NCBI GenBank assembly: GCA_008534395.1
Contig: SHMQ01000030.1
Location: 1 to 29,279, forward strand
DNA: 29,279 nt
Reading direction: 5' to 3'
Source of the DNA: Candidatus Acidulodesulfobacterium acidiphilum
GTDB taxonomy: Bacteria; SZUA-79; Acidulodesulfobacterales; Acidulodesulfobacteraceae
The translations under genes were made by a program, and so were the position numbers. The number at the start of each line of letters is the position of its first letter. Position 1 is the first letter of the stretch. Positions 7,944 through 16,802 of this stretch are shown here, one piece after another. Under the pieces are notes generated by a model, which saw only the letters and a program-made list of their open reading frames with translations, was not told where the DNA came from and searched no databases.

Positions 7944-7985
7944 TCCGGTTATTAATTTGTGCTTGAAGCTTTTTACGTAACCGGA
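7944..7985 (+). promoter_or_regulatory. Inverted repeat in rpsB leader
   Basis: TCCGGTTA at 7944-7951 and TAACCGGA at 7978-7985 form a perfect 8-bp stem around a 26-nt loop. The stem ends 15 nt before the AAGGAG Shine-Dalgarno (8001-8006) of rpsB. Ribosomal protein operons are often autoregulated through leader RNA folds, and S2 is known to repress rpsB-tsf in E. coli. A similar role here is inference from position only. Confidence 0.4.
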
Positions 7986-8013
7986 GAGAAAAAAGCGCAA
8001 AAGGAGACTAAAA

Positions 8014-8832
8014 ATGCCATTTGATTTATCTATTAAGCAGTTGTTGGAAGCAGGCGTCCATTTCGGACATCAGACGAAAAGATGGAATCCCAAGATGAAG
8101 CCTTATATCTACGGGGCAAGGAACGGAGTTCATATAATTGACCTCCAAAAAGCACTGCCGTATATATCTGCGGCCTACGAAAAACTTTTCGATATCGCAA
8201 AAGAAGGCGGAACTATTCTTATAGTAGGGACTAAAAAACAGGCAAATCCTATCGTCGTGGAAGAAGCCAAAAGATGCGGTATGCCTTATGTCAACGAAAG
8301 ATGGCTCGGCGGTATGCTAACCAACTTTTCAACTATAAAACATTCTATACAAAGATTGAAAGAGCTTGAATCGCTTAAAGAATCGGAAGAATTTTCCAGG
8401 TTTACAAAAAAAGAAATGGCTAAGATGGAAAAAGAGATAGTTAAACTCCAGAAAGTTCTTAACGGTCTCAGAGATATACATAAAATACCGGATGCAGTTT
8501 TTATAGTCGATGTACACCATGAAATAATAGCGGCAAAAGAAGCAAAAAGACTTGAAATACCGGTCATAGGAATTGCGGATACAAATGCTGATCCCGAACT
8601 AGTGGATTGGATGATACCTGGAAACGACGATGCTATCAGGGCAATAAAGCTTATTCTTAATGCTATGTCCGAAGCCATTATAGAAGGCAGGAAGATTTAC
8701 GAAGAAAAAACTGGGAAAGGGAAAGGCAGTCCTCTGCCGGAGGGAGTTATAACGGAAGAAACTTTCGCGGCAGCCGTTTCTTCTCAGGCGGAAAATGCCG
8801 AATCTACTGCGGAGGAGGACATTTCCATATAA
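8014..8832 (+). CDS. rpsB: 30S ribosomal protein S2
   Basis: Small-subunit protein S2, which joins late in 30S assembly and binds near S1. Recognised by LLEAGVHFGHQTKRWNPKMK near the N-terminus, the ARNGVHIIDLQKA block, the RWLGGMLTNF block and the PVIGIADTNADPELVDWMIP signature. 272 residues, of normal length, with a Ser/Ala/Glu-rich acidic C-terminal tail. The start is fixed by AAGGAG at 8001-8006, eight nt before the ATG. It heads the rpsB-tsf-pyrH-frr-uppS-cdsA series. Confidence 0.98.
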   Translation: MPFDLSIKQLLEAGVHFGHQTKRWNPKMKPYIYGARNGVHIIDLQKALPYISAAYEKLFDIAKEGGTILIVGTKKQANPIVVEEAKRCGMPYVNERWLGGMLTNFSTIKHSIQRLKELESLKESEEFSRFTKKEMAKMEKEIVKLQKVLNGLRDIHKIPDAVFIVDVHHEIIAAKEAKRLEIPVIGIADTNADPELVDWMIPGNDDAIRAIKLILNAMSEAIIEGRKIYEEKTGKGKGSPLPEGVITEETFAAAVSSQAENAESTAEEDISI

Positions 8833-8926
8833 AATCAAATAAAGTCCTAAATACTTTGCAAATTAATTAATAAGTCAAAATTATATTATTTATTATATAT
8901 GTTATATATCAGGGAGGAAAAATTAA

Positions 8927-9532
8927 TTGGATAATACAAAGAATATAAGCGCCGAACTTGTTAAAAATCTGAGACAGATGACCGGAGCTGGTTTCGTAGA
9001 TTGTAAAAACGTTCTTGTAAAAACCGGAGGAGACCTTGAAAAAGCCGTAGAAGTGTTAAGAAAAAAAGGTCTTGCAAAAGCTCAGAAAAAAGCAGGCAGA
9101 GAAGCCAAAGAAGGTTTAGTCTATTCTTACATACACGCAGGCGGAAGAATCGGCGTTCTTTTAGAAATAAATTGCGAAACCGATTTTGTTGCAAGAACGA
9201 ACGAATTTCAGGAGCTTGCCAAAAATATCGCCATGCATATTGCGGCTTCAAACCCTCTTTATATTAAAAGAGATGGCGTTAAAAATGAAGTTATAGCTAA
9301 AGAAAAAGAGATATACGCAGAACAGCTTGCCAATATGGATAAACCTCAGGCGGTTAAAGAAAAAATAATAGAAGGCAAACTTGAAAAATACTTTCAGGAA
9401 GTTTGTCTGTTGGAGCAGGCTTATATCAAAGATCCGTCAAAAAATATAGCTGCCGTTATAGACAACGATATAGCTAAATTAGGTGAAAATATTATTTTAA
9501 AAAGGTTTGTTCGTTATCAACTTGGTGAATAA
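8927..9532 (+). CDS. tsf: Translation elongation factor Ts
   Basis: EF-Ts recycles EF-Tu by releasing GDP. The N-terminal UBA-like segment [17 protein letters not shown] (12-28) and the catalytic TDFVAR motif (85-90) are present. At 201 residues it is of the short type, much shorter than the E. coli protein of about 280 residues, and lacks most of the C-terminal extension. The start is a TTG at 8927, supported by AGGGAGG at 8911-8917; no nearer ATG fits. The 94-bp gap after rpsB is AT-rich without a clear terminator. The stop codon shares one base with the pyrH start (TAATG), so coupling is likely. Confidence 0.97.
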   Translation: MDNTKNISAELVKNLRQMTGAGFVDCKNVLVKTGGDLEKAVEVLRKKGLAKAQKKAGREAKEGLVYSYIHAGGRIGVLLEINCETDFVARTNEFQELAKNIAMHIAASNPLYIKRDGVKNEVIAKEKEIYAEQLANMDKPQAVKEKIIEGKLEKYFQEVCLLEQAYIKDPSKNIAAVIDNDIAKLGENIILKRFVRYQLGE

Positions 9533-10260
9533 TGGGTCTTAACTACAAAAGGATACTTTTAAAAGTCAGCGGCGAAGCGCTTGCCGGCGAAAGCAAGTGC
9601 GGGATAGATCCTGAGATAATCAATTTCGTCTCTCAGGAAATAAAATCCGTCGTTTCGGAAGGCGCAGAGATTGCCGTAGTTATAGGCGGCGGCAATATTT
9701 TCAGGGGATTTGGAAGTTCCTCTAAAGATTTAGGAATAGAACGTACGCAAGGCGATTATATGGGCATGCTTGCCACAGTTATAAACGCCTTAGCCCTTCA
9801 GGCTAGCCTTGAAGATAACGGCGTTATTTCAAGGGTTCAGACGGCTATCGCTATGCAGCAGGTTGCCGAACCTTATATACGCCGAAGAGCTTTGCGCCAT
9901 TTAGAAAAAAAAAGAGTAGTTATTTTTGCGGCCGGAACCGGAAATCCTTACTTTACTACAGATACGGCGGCATCATTGAGGGCGATGGAAATTCATGCGG
10001 ACGTTATATTAAAAGCCACTAAAATAGACGGAGTATATACGGAAGACCCTATGATAAATAAACAGGCTGTTAAATTCGACAGCCTTACATATATAGACGT
10101 TTTGAATAAAAATTTAAAAGTTATGGATTCTACTTCCATATCTTTATGTATGGACAATGCTCTGCCTATAGTAGTTTTTAATTTGCTCGGCAAGGGAAAT
10201 CTTTTAAAAGTTGTTAAAGGCGAATCCATAGGAACGATAATATCAAAGGCAAATATTTAA
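9532..10260 (+). CDS. pyrH: Uridylate kinase
   Basis: Bacterial UMP kinase of the amino acid kinase fold, which phosphorylates UMP to UDP in pyrimidine nucleotide synthesis. SGEALAG (13-19), the glycine-rich [26 protein letters not shown] and [17 protein letters not shown] are the family motifs. 242 residues, full length. The ATG overlaps the tsf stop by one base, and the GGTGA at 9524-9528 inside tsf may serve as RBS. Followed 16 bp later by frr. Confidence 0.97.
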   Translation: MGLNYKRILLKVSGEALAGESKCGIDPEIINFVSQEIKSVVSEGAEIAVVIGGGNIFRGFGSSSKDLGIERTQGDYMGMLATVINALALQASLEDNGVISRVQTAIAMQQVAEPYIRRRALRHLEKKRVVIFAAGTGNPYFTTDTAASLRAMEIHADVILKATKIDGVYTEDPMINKQAVKFDSLTYIDVLNKNLKVMDSTSISLCMDNALPIVVFNLLGKGNLLKVVKGESIGTIISKANI

Positions 10261-10276
10261 TTTAGGAGCTTATGTT

Positions 10277-10837
10277 ATGGACGAAACTGCATTTGTCAAT
10301 GAAACAAAAACAAAAATGAGCCATGCTATAGAGGCTTATAAAGCGGAACTTGCAAAAATCAGGACGGGAAGGGCTTCTACTGGATTAATTGAAGCGGTTA
10401 ACGTCGAATATTACGGTTCGGTTTCCCCTATAATAAGGCTTGCTTCTATATCTATTCCTGACAGCAGAACTATCAGTATAAACCCGTGGGATGCAGGTTC
10501 TCTTCCGGCTATTGAAAAAGCAATACAAAAATACGACCCTTCTTTAAATCCTTCTAACGACGGAAAAAGTATAAATATAAAAATACCTGCTTTAACTCAA
10601 GAAAGGCGCAAAGAAATAACAAAACAGGTCGGCAAGTTATCAGAATCTATAAAACAAGAAATCAGAAATTTCAGGAGACTATCAAACGAAAAGATAAAAA
10701 CTTATGAAAAATCAAAAGAAATATCCGAAGACCAGTCTTTTAAAATTCAAAAAAAAGTGCAGGATTTAACGGATAATTTTATTAAGGAAATAGACGAAAT
10801 TACAAAACGCAAAGAAAAAGAAATATCAGAGGTATGA
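10277..10837 (+). CDS. frr: Ribosome recycling factor
   Basis: RRF splits post-termination ribosomes together with EF-G. 186 residues, the usual length. Diagnostic stretches are AELAKIRTGRAS, VEYYGSVSPI, NPWDAGSLPAIEKAI, NDGKSINIKIPALTQERR and the helical C-terminal arm rich in Lys and Glu. AGGAG at 10264-10268 precedes the ATG at a good distance. The last four bases (ATGA) overlap the uppS start. Confidence 0.97.
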   Translation: MDETAFVNETKTKMSHAIEAYKAELAKIRTGRASTGLIEAVNVEYYGSVSPIIRLASISIPDSRTISINPWDAGSLPAIEKAIQKYDPSLNPSNDGKSINIKIPALTQERRKEITKQVGKLSESIKQEIRNFRRLSNEKIKTYEKSKEISEDQSFKIQKKVQDLTDNFIKEIDEITKRKEKEISEV

Positions 10838-11541
10838 CATTTAAAAATCTTCCTGGACATATAGCTATTATAATGGACGGCAACGGCAGATGGGCGCAGA
10901 AAAGAAATTTAGACAGAATTTACGGACATCTTGAAGGAATAAAATCTTTAAAATCCGTCGTAAAAGGCGTAATAGATTATAAAATCAAATATCTTACGGT
11001 TTATGCTTTTTCGTCGGAAAACTGGCAGAGACCGGAAGAAGAAGTAGATTATTTAATGGAACTTCTTGAGCAGTATATAGAAATAGAACTTCCTTATCTT
11101 ATAAAAAATAAAATCAGGCTTAATTTTATCGGAAATTTAGAAAAACTGCCGGAAAAATCAAAAATTGCGGTGTCGAGAGCCATAGACAAAACAAAAAACG
11201 GTTCCGAATTGATTTTAACGCTTGCGATAAGTTACGGCTCCAAGGAAGAAATATTAAATGCCGTTAGAAAAATATCGGAAGATGTTAAAAAAAAATCAAT
11301 AAATTTAACCGATATAAACGACGGTCTTTTTTCTAGTTATCTTTATACGGCCGGAATTCCAGACCCCGACCTTATAATCAGGACTAGCGGAGAAGAAAGG
11401 CTGTCCAATTTTATGCTTTATCAGGCTGCATATGCGGAACTTTATTTCACTAAAACTTTGTGGCCGGATTTTAGAAAGAAAAATTTAATAGCTGCATTAA
11501 AAAATTACGAAAAAAGGTCAAGGCGATTTGGAAAAACCTAA
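10834..11541 (+). CDS. uppS: Undecaprenyl diphosphate synthase (cis-prenyltransferase)
   Basis: Condenses isopentenyl diphosphate units onto farnesyl diphosphate to make the C55 lipid carrier for peptidoglycan and O-antigen. IMDGNGRWA carries the catalytic Asp15. AFSSENWQRP and the C-terminal LIIRTSGEERLSNFML and ELYFTKTLWPDF blocks are typical. 235 residues, full length. It overlaps frr by 4 bp and cdsA by 14 bp, so all three are translated as a compact unit. Confidence 0.97.
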   Translation: MTFKNLPGHIAIIMDGNGRWAQKRNLDRIYGHLEGIKSLKSVVKGVIDYKIKYLTVYAFSSENWQRPEEEVDYLMELLEQYIEIELPYLIKNKIRLNFIGNLEKLPEKSKIAVSRAIDKTKNGSELILTLAISYGSKEEILNAVRKISEDVKKKSINLTDINDGLFSSYLYTAGIPDPDLIIRTSGEERLSNFMLYQAAYAELYFTKTLWPDFRKKNLIAALKNYEKRSRRFGKT

Positions 11542-12340
11542 TTTCGACCCTAAAAGATTTATATTCGGCATTATATTCGGCGTAGTTATAATTTTATCTA
11601 TATTTCTGCTGAATATATATGAATTTTTCATAGTTTCTGCCGTTATGACGGCGCTTTCCGTTTACGAAATATATTCTATTTTCGATTTGTCGGAATATAA
11701 ATATTTTATACTCCCCGAATTGCTTGCTATTTTAACTTCATTTTCTTTTGCTTTTTTGAAAGAAGGCGCTTTTATATTTATCTTGTTTTTTTCCGTTTTT
11801 TTAATTTTTTTAAAAAACATTCTTTCTTTTAAAAACGATTTTGGAAAAACCTTATTCATAGATCTGTTTTCAATAATTTATACGGGCTTTCTTATATCTT
11901 TCCTCGTTAAAATTTTTGCAGTTTCCGGAGGCAGAATGCTTATTCTGCTGTTATTTATACTTGTATGGGCATCCGATATTTTTGCTTATTACGGCGGCAG
12001 GCATTTCGGCATGCATAAGCTTATTGTATCTTTAAGCCCAAAAAAGACCGTAGAGGGAGCAGTAATAGGTTTTTTAGCCGCCTTGCTTACCGCTCTTATA
12101 TTTAGGGTATTTATAAGCGAATATAAGGAATTTACCGTTCTTTTATTTATATTTTTGTCTTCCGTTACCATTATAGCCGGAATGTTTGGCGATTTAACGG
12201 AATCTTTAATTAAAAGGATGGGCGGAAAAAAAGATTCGGGAAATTTAATTCCCGGTCACGGCGGTATTTTAGACAGAATAGACAGCCTGATACTTGCCGC
12301 CCCGTTTTTTTATTACATTATGATTTTTTGCTTAAAATAG
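11528..12340 (+). CDS. cdsA: Phosphatidate cytidylyltransferase
   Basis: Integral membrane enzyme that makes CDP-diacylglycerol from phosphatidate and CTP, the branch point of phospholipid synthesis. 270 residues with about seven hydrophobic segments (for example 11-30, 33-50, 60-75, 80-98, 110-131, 136-155, 173-194, 203-221). The CDS signature lies at 221-252: GDLTESLIKRMGGKKDSG and then PGHGGILDRID. SPKKTVEG (170-177) precedes it, as in the family. The start is TTG at 11528 inside the uppS reading frame. A later start would remove the first membrane segment. Confidence 0.95.
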   Translation: MEKPNFDPKRFIFGIIFGVVIILSIFLLNIYEFFIVSAVMTALSVYEIYSIFDLSEYKYFILPELLAILTSFSFAFLKEGAFIFILFFSVFLIFLKNILSFKNDFGKTLFIDLFSIIYTGFLISFLVKIFAVSGGRMLILLLFILVWASDIFAYYGGRHFGMHKLIVSLSPKKTVEGAVIGFLAALLTALIFRVFISEYKEFTVLLFIFLSSVTIIAGMFGDLTESLIKRMGGKKDSGNLIPGHGGILDRIDSLILAAPFFYYIMIFCLK

Positions 12341-12368
12341 AAAATAACCGACATAAATTAAATAAATA

Positions 12369-12389
12369 AATATATATATTATATATATT
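12369..12389. repeat. AT-only palindrome abutting dxr start
   Basis: A perfect 10-1-10 palindrome, AATATATATA, T, TATATATATT, ends on the base before the dxr ATG at 12390. It takes the place where a Shine-Dalgarno would be. It may be chance in AT-rich DNA, a site of strand opening, or a protein-binding site. Confidence 0.5.
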
Positions 12390-13553
12390 ATGCGAAATAT
12401 ATTTCTTGCCGGTTCTACCGGCTCTATAGGCAGAAATGCCGTAAACGTAGCCGTCTCATATCCTGACTTCCTTGCCGTAAAAGGTATTGCTGCCGGGCAT
12501 TTTACTCAGGAGCTAAAAGAACAGATTGAAAAACTCAAACCATTATACTGCGTTCTTTCTTCAAAAACTGAATACGATAAAGCTAAAGACAATTTAAAAA
12601 ACATAAAAGGCGTTAAGACGAAATTAATTTTCGGCGAGGAAGGACTGCATGAAGCGGTTTCCGACGGTATATTCGACGTGGTATTGAACGCCATAAGCGG
12701 TTCCGCAGGACTTTTACTTTCTTACCGTAGCCTTGAGGCCGGCAAAGACCTTGCGCTTGCCAACAAAGAATCCATGGTTATGGCAGGCGATATTCTAAAC
12801 AAAACGGCAAAAAAGCATAAAGCTAAAATAATTCCCGTAGATTCCGAGCATTCGGCTCTGTTTCAGTGCCTTAAAAGCGGAGTTAAGCAGGACGTTAAAA
12901 AATTAATCTTGACTGCATCCGGTGGGCCTTTTTACGACAAGGATAAAAACTATTTTAATAATATAACCGTCGATATGGCATTAAACCATCCTAAATGGAA
13001 GATGGGAAAGAAAATTACCGTAGATTCTTCAACGCTTGCCAATAAAGGGCTCGAAGTAATAGAAGCCTCTTTTTTATTTGGGTTTAAAGAAGACAAAATA
13101 GACGTCGTCATACATCCGCAGGCAGTAGTTCATTCGATGGTAGAATTTATGGACGGTACGTTAATAGCCCAGATGGGAGATGCCGATATGAAAGGTCCGA
13201 TAGGTTATGCGCTGTCTTATCCGCACCGCTTCCATAATCTCATGAAACCGATAGATTTGACCGAAATTGCAAAACTGGAGTTTTTTGCGCCTGACGACGA
13301 GAAATTTCCGTTTTTAAATATTGCAAGATATTCTTTAAGGGAAGGCAAAAGCATGCCGGCGGTTTTTTGCGAAGCCAACGAGATTTTCGTTAATTCTTTC
13401 TTAAACAGAAAAATATCTTTTAATAAAATTGCCCAAAACGTGGAATCTGTAATGCAGAAGCACAAACCGTTCGATTTAAAAACTATAGAGGACGTAATAG
13501 AAGCGAAAAAGCAGGCAGAATCTCTTTCAAAAAAGCTAATTTCTGATACTTAG
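12390..13553 (+). CDS. dxr: 1-deoxy-D-xylulose 5-phosphate reductoisomerase
   Basis: Second enzyme of the MEP isoprenoid pathway, converting DXP to MEP with NADPH. The N-terminal nucleotide-binding motif GSTGSIGRNA (8-17), the metal-site block DSEHSALFQ with Asp151 and Glu153, ASGGPF, and TLANKGLEVIEA with another metal-site Glu are all visible. 387 residues, full length. It supplies isoprenoid precursors for uppS just upstream. No Shine-Dalgarno is visible; the ATG directly follows an AT-only palindrome. The M50-type protease gene rseP, which often follows dxr in proteobacteria, is absent; a repeat-bearing gap follows instead. Confidence 0.97.
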   Translation: MRNIFLAGSTGSIGRNAVNVAVSYPDFLAVKGIAAGHFTQELKEQIEKLKPLYCVLSSKTEYDKAKDNLKNIKGVKTKLIFGEEGLHEAVSDGIFDVVLNAISGSAGLLLSYRSLEAGKDLALANKESMVMAGDILNKTAKKHKAKIIPVDSEHSALFQCLKSGVKQDVKKLILTASGGPFYDKDKNYFNNITVDMALNHPKWKMGKKITVDSSTLANKGLEVIEASFLFGFKEDKIDVVIHPQAVVHSMVEFMDGTLIAQMGDADMKGPIGYALSYPHRFHNLMKPIDLTEIAKLEFFAPDDEKFPFLNIARYSLREGKSMPAVFCEANEIFVNSFLNRKISFNKIAQNVESVMQKHKPFDLKTIEDVIEAKKQAESLSKKLISDT

Positions 13554-13590
13554 TGTGACTTGGACAGACAGGAAAACATGCAAAAAAATC

Positions 13591-13619
13591 CCGACTTTTC
13601 TGCAAAATTGTTGTATAAT
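13591..13619 (+). promoter_or_regulatory. Candidate promoter downstream of dxr, -10 inside a palindrome
   Basis: CCGACT at 13591-13596 (three of six -35 bases) and a perfect TATAAT at 13614-13619 are 17 bp apart. The -10 lies inside a perfect 7-1-7 palindrome, TTGTATA, A, TATACAA (13611-13625), which could be an operator. The downstream gene starts 240 bp later, past palindromic copy C. Support is from motif match only. Confidence 0.3.
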
Positions 13620-13696
13620 ATACAATTAAACAATCAAACAAAAAATAAATCTAAAACCTTAATCCTGCAATAAAACAACAAAAAACTTATTGATTG

Positions 13697-13705
13697 TGTT
13701 ATAAT
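13697..13705 (+). promoter_or_regulatory. Extended -10 promoter candidate for the carbonic-anhydrase-like gene
   Basis: TGT followed by TATAAT gives a perfect extended -10 element (TGnTATAAT). No good -35 lies at the proper distance, which extended -10 promoters can do without. Transcription would start near 13712, just before copy C, placing that hairpin in the 5' untranslated region of the gene at 13861. Confidence 0.4.
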
Positions 13706-13721
13706 GAGTAGAAAAATGTGA

Positions 13722-13812
13722 GAAAAAGGTGTCGGATTTTATTTTACGCATAAGAATAGAAATAACTAAAAGATAGAAAAATTTTGCGTAAAATTAATCT
13801 GACACCTTTTTC
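13722..13812. repeat. GGTGTC palindromic element, copy C
   Basis: The left arm 13722-13750 begins GAAAAAGGTGTCGGATTTTA and ends TTTTACGCA. The right arm 13785-13812 begins TGCGTAAAATTAATCTGACA and ends CCTTTTTC. The inner block is TTTTACGC/GCGTAAAA, where copies A and B have TTTTCCGC/(G)CGGAAAA. Both arms have changed together, so the pair is preserved. One outer position is a G-T pair. The remainder of the 307-bp gap 13554-13860 holds the two promoter candidates and the flanking 14-bp repeats. Confidence 0.85.
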
Positions 13813-13860
13813 TAATGCAGGATTAAGGTAAAAATTAAACATGAAAGGCCTGGAGGATGT

Positions 13861-14373
13861 ATGATAATAGAATCTTATCTCGGTAAATATCCTAAGATAG
13901 ACGAAACGGCGTATATATCGCAAAACGTAGTAATCGTCGGCGACGTCGAAATTGGAAAGGAATGCAGCGTTTGGTACGGCGCCGTTATCAGGGGCGACGT
14001 GCACTACATTAAAATAGGCGAAAATACAAACGTTCAGGACAACAGCGTTCTTCACGTACAGCACGATACCGGTCCTTTGATAATTGGCAGGGGCGTTACC
14101 ATAGGGCATAACGTCAATCTTCACGGGTGCGAGATAGGCGATAACTGTCTTATAGGAATAGGCGCCATAGTTTTAACCGGAGCTAAAATCGGCAAAAACT
14201 GCATAATTGCCGCAGGGGCTTTAATTAAAGAAAATGCGGTTATACCCGAAGGTTCTTTGGTAGCCGGACTGCCCGGCGTAATCAAAAAAAATCTGAGCGA
14301 AAAAGAGATAGACTCAATAAGGGAATCTGCGAATAATTACGTTAAATACGTTAAAAATTACAGGGGAGAATAG
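13861..14373 (+). CDS. Gamma-carbonic-anhydrase-like hexapeptide-repeat protein
   Basis: A 170-residue left-handed beta-helix protein of the gamma carbonic anhydrase/YrdA/PaaY group. Hexapeptide-type repeats run from about residue 20 to 125 (for example VIVGDVEIG, IGRGVTIGHNV, LIGIGAIVLTGAKIG). Candidate zinc ligands are His83 and His88 (GHNVNLHGC), spaced five apart as in the archaeal enzyme Cam, and His65 or His68 (LHVQHD). GAVIRGDVHYIKIG carries conserved Arg and Asp. The C-terminus forms the usual helix. Many family members are not proven carbonic anhydrases, so activity is uncertain. GGAGG at 13852-13856 lies close to the ATG. The next gene begins one base after its stop. Confidence 0.9.
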   Translation: MIIESYLGKYPKIDETAYISQNVVIVGDVEIGKECSVWYGAVIRGDVHYIKIGENTNVQDNSVLHVQHDTGPLIIGRGVTIGHNVNLHGCEIGDNCLIGIGAIVLTGAKIGKNCIIAAGALIKENAVIPEGSLVAGLPGVIKKNLSEKEIDSIRESANNYVKYVKNYRGE

Positions 14374-14374
14374 A

Positions 14375-15319
14375 TTGGTTTCAAACTCGGCCTCAGATAC
14401 TAAATTCAAAGCATCTATAGATATCGGGACAAATACTATAAGGTGCCTTATAACCGGTCAAGAAAATAATTTTTTAAGTCCCGATTACGTGGATATGAAA
14501 ATTATCAGGCTGGGCGAAAATTTCAAAAAAGAAGGAGTAATAACCCAAAATTCAATAAACAGGCTCAAAAAAGCTTTGAAAGTTTATATAGAAGAAATTA
14601 GAAATTTCGGCATAAAGCCGGAGAATGTAGTTATAACCGGCACAAGCGTGTTGAGGGACGCTCCTAACGCTGAAGAAGTAAAAAATATAATTTTTAGGGA
14701 ATTCGGTTTCAATCTTGAAATTATAAGCGGAGAAAAAGAGGCTTTAATAACTTTAAAAGGAATTTCTAAATGTTTTAACGGTATTAACGAATTTTATTCA
14801 ATAGACATAGGAGGCGGTTCTACGGAATACGTCTGCGTTAAAAACGGAGCGCCTTTATGGAAATACAGCCTGAATATGGGCGTAGTACATCTTACGGAAG
14901 AAGTTGTTAAAACCGACCCGGTGTCCGAAGAAAATTTAAAGGAATTGGAAAGCCGCATAGAACAAAAATTAAACCCGTTAAAAGCCGAAATAATTGAAAG
15001 CGGTTTTGTTTTCAAGCCTATGACTCTTTTCGGGACTGCCGGAACAGCGACTACTCTTGCGATGGTAGATTTAAATATGAAGAGCTACCAAAGGCTTAAA
15101 GTACACGGATATTTCGTGAGCAGGGAAAAAACCGCCGGAATTTACAGAAAATTTGCTTCCGCAAAAATATCCGACAGGTTGAAAATTGACGGCGTAGAAA
15201 CAGGAAGGGAAGACCTTGTTCTCGCCGGAGCGGCTATAATGTTAAAGAGCATAGATTTTTTTGAGGTTTCCGGTTTTACCGTTTCGGAATGCGGACTGTT
15301 GGAAGGACTTATAAGTTAA
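14375..15319 (+). CDS. Ppx/GppA-family phosphatase
   Basis: A 314-residue protein of the ASKHA fold that hydrolyses polyphosphate or converts pppGpp to ppGpp. DIGTNT (16-21) and DIGGGST (144-150) are the two phosphate-binding loops. ISGEKEA (117-123) contains the catalytic Glu region, and FGTAGTATTLAMVDL completes the site. Only the catalytic domain is present; the C-terminal HD-like part of long Ppx/GppA enzymes is missing, as in many short family members. The start is TTG at 14375, supported by the GGGGAGAA at 14363-14370. It is tightly linked to the preceding gene and followed 22 bp later by guaB. The choice between exopolyphosphatase and GppA cannot be made from sequence alone. Confidence 0.9.
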   Translation: MVSNSASDTKFKASIDIGTNTIRCLITGQENNFLSPDYVDMKIIRLGENFKKEGVITQNSINRLKKALKVYIEEIRNFGIKPENVVITGTSVLRDAPNAEEVKNIIFREFGFNLEIISGEKEALITLKGISKCFNGINEFYSIDIGGGSTEYVCVKNGAPLWKYSLNMGVVHLTEEVVKTDPVSEENLKELESRIEQKLNPLKAEIIESGFVFKPMTLFGTAGTATTLAMVDLNMKSYQRLKVHGYFVSREKTAGIYRKFASAKISDRLKIDGVETGREDLVLAGAAIMLKSIDFFEVSGFTVSECGLLEGLIS

Positions 15320-15326
15320 ACAATAA

Positions 15327-16799
<1,473 letters not shown>

Positions 16800-16802
16800 T
16801 CG

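Larger units (their letters stand above)
13656..13829. repeat. 14-bp inverted repeats flanking copy C
   Basis: ACCTTAATCCTGCA at 13656-13669 and TGCAGGATTAAGGT at 13816-13829 are exact reverse complements. They bracket a 174-bp segment that contains the extended -10 promoter candidate and palindromic copy C. This could be the ends of a small MITE-like element or a larger outer hairpin. The other copies show no perfect equivalent; copy D has only a weakly similar right flank. Confidence 0.6.

Noticed and set aside
13744-14124. Minus-strand frame of 126 codons over copy C and the carbonic-anhydrase-like gene
   Set aside because: It crosses a palindromic repeat and opposes a clear hexapeptide-repeat protein.
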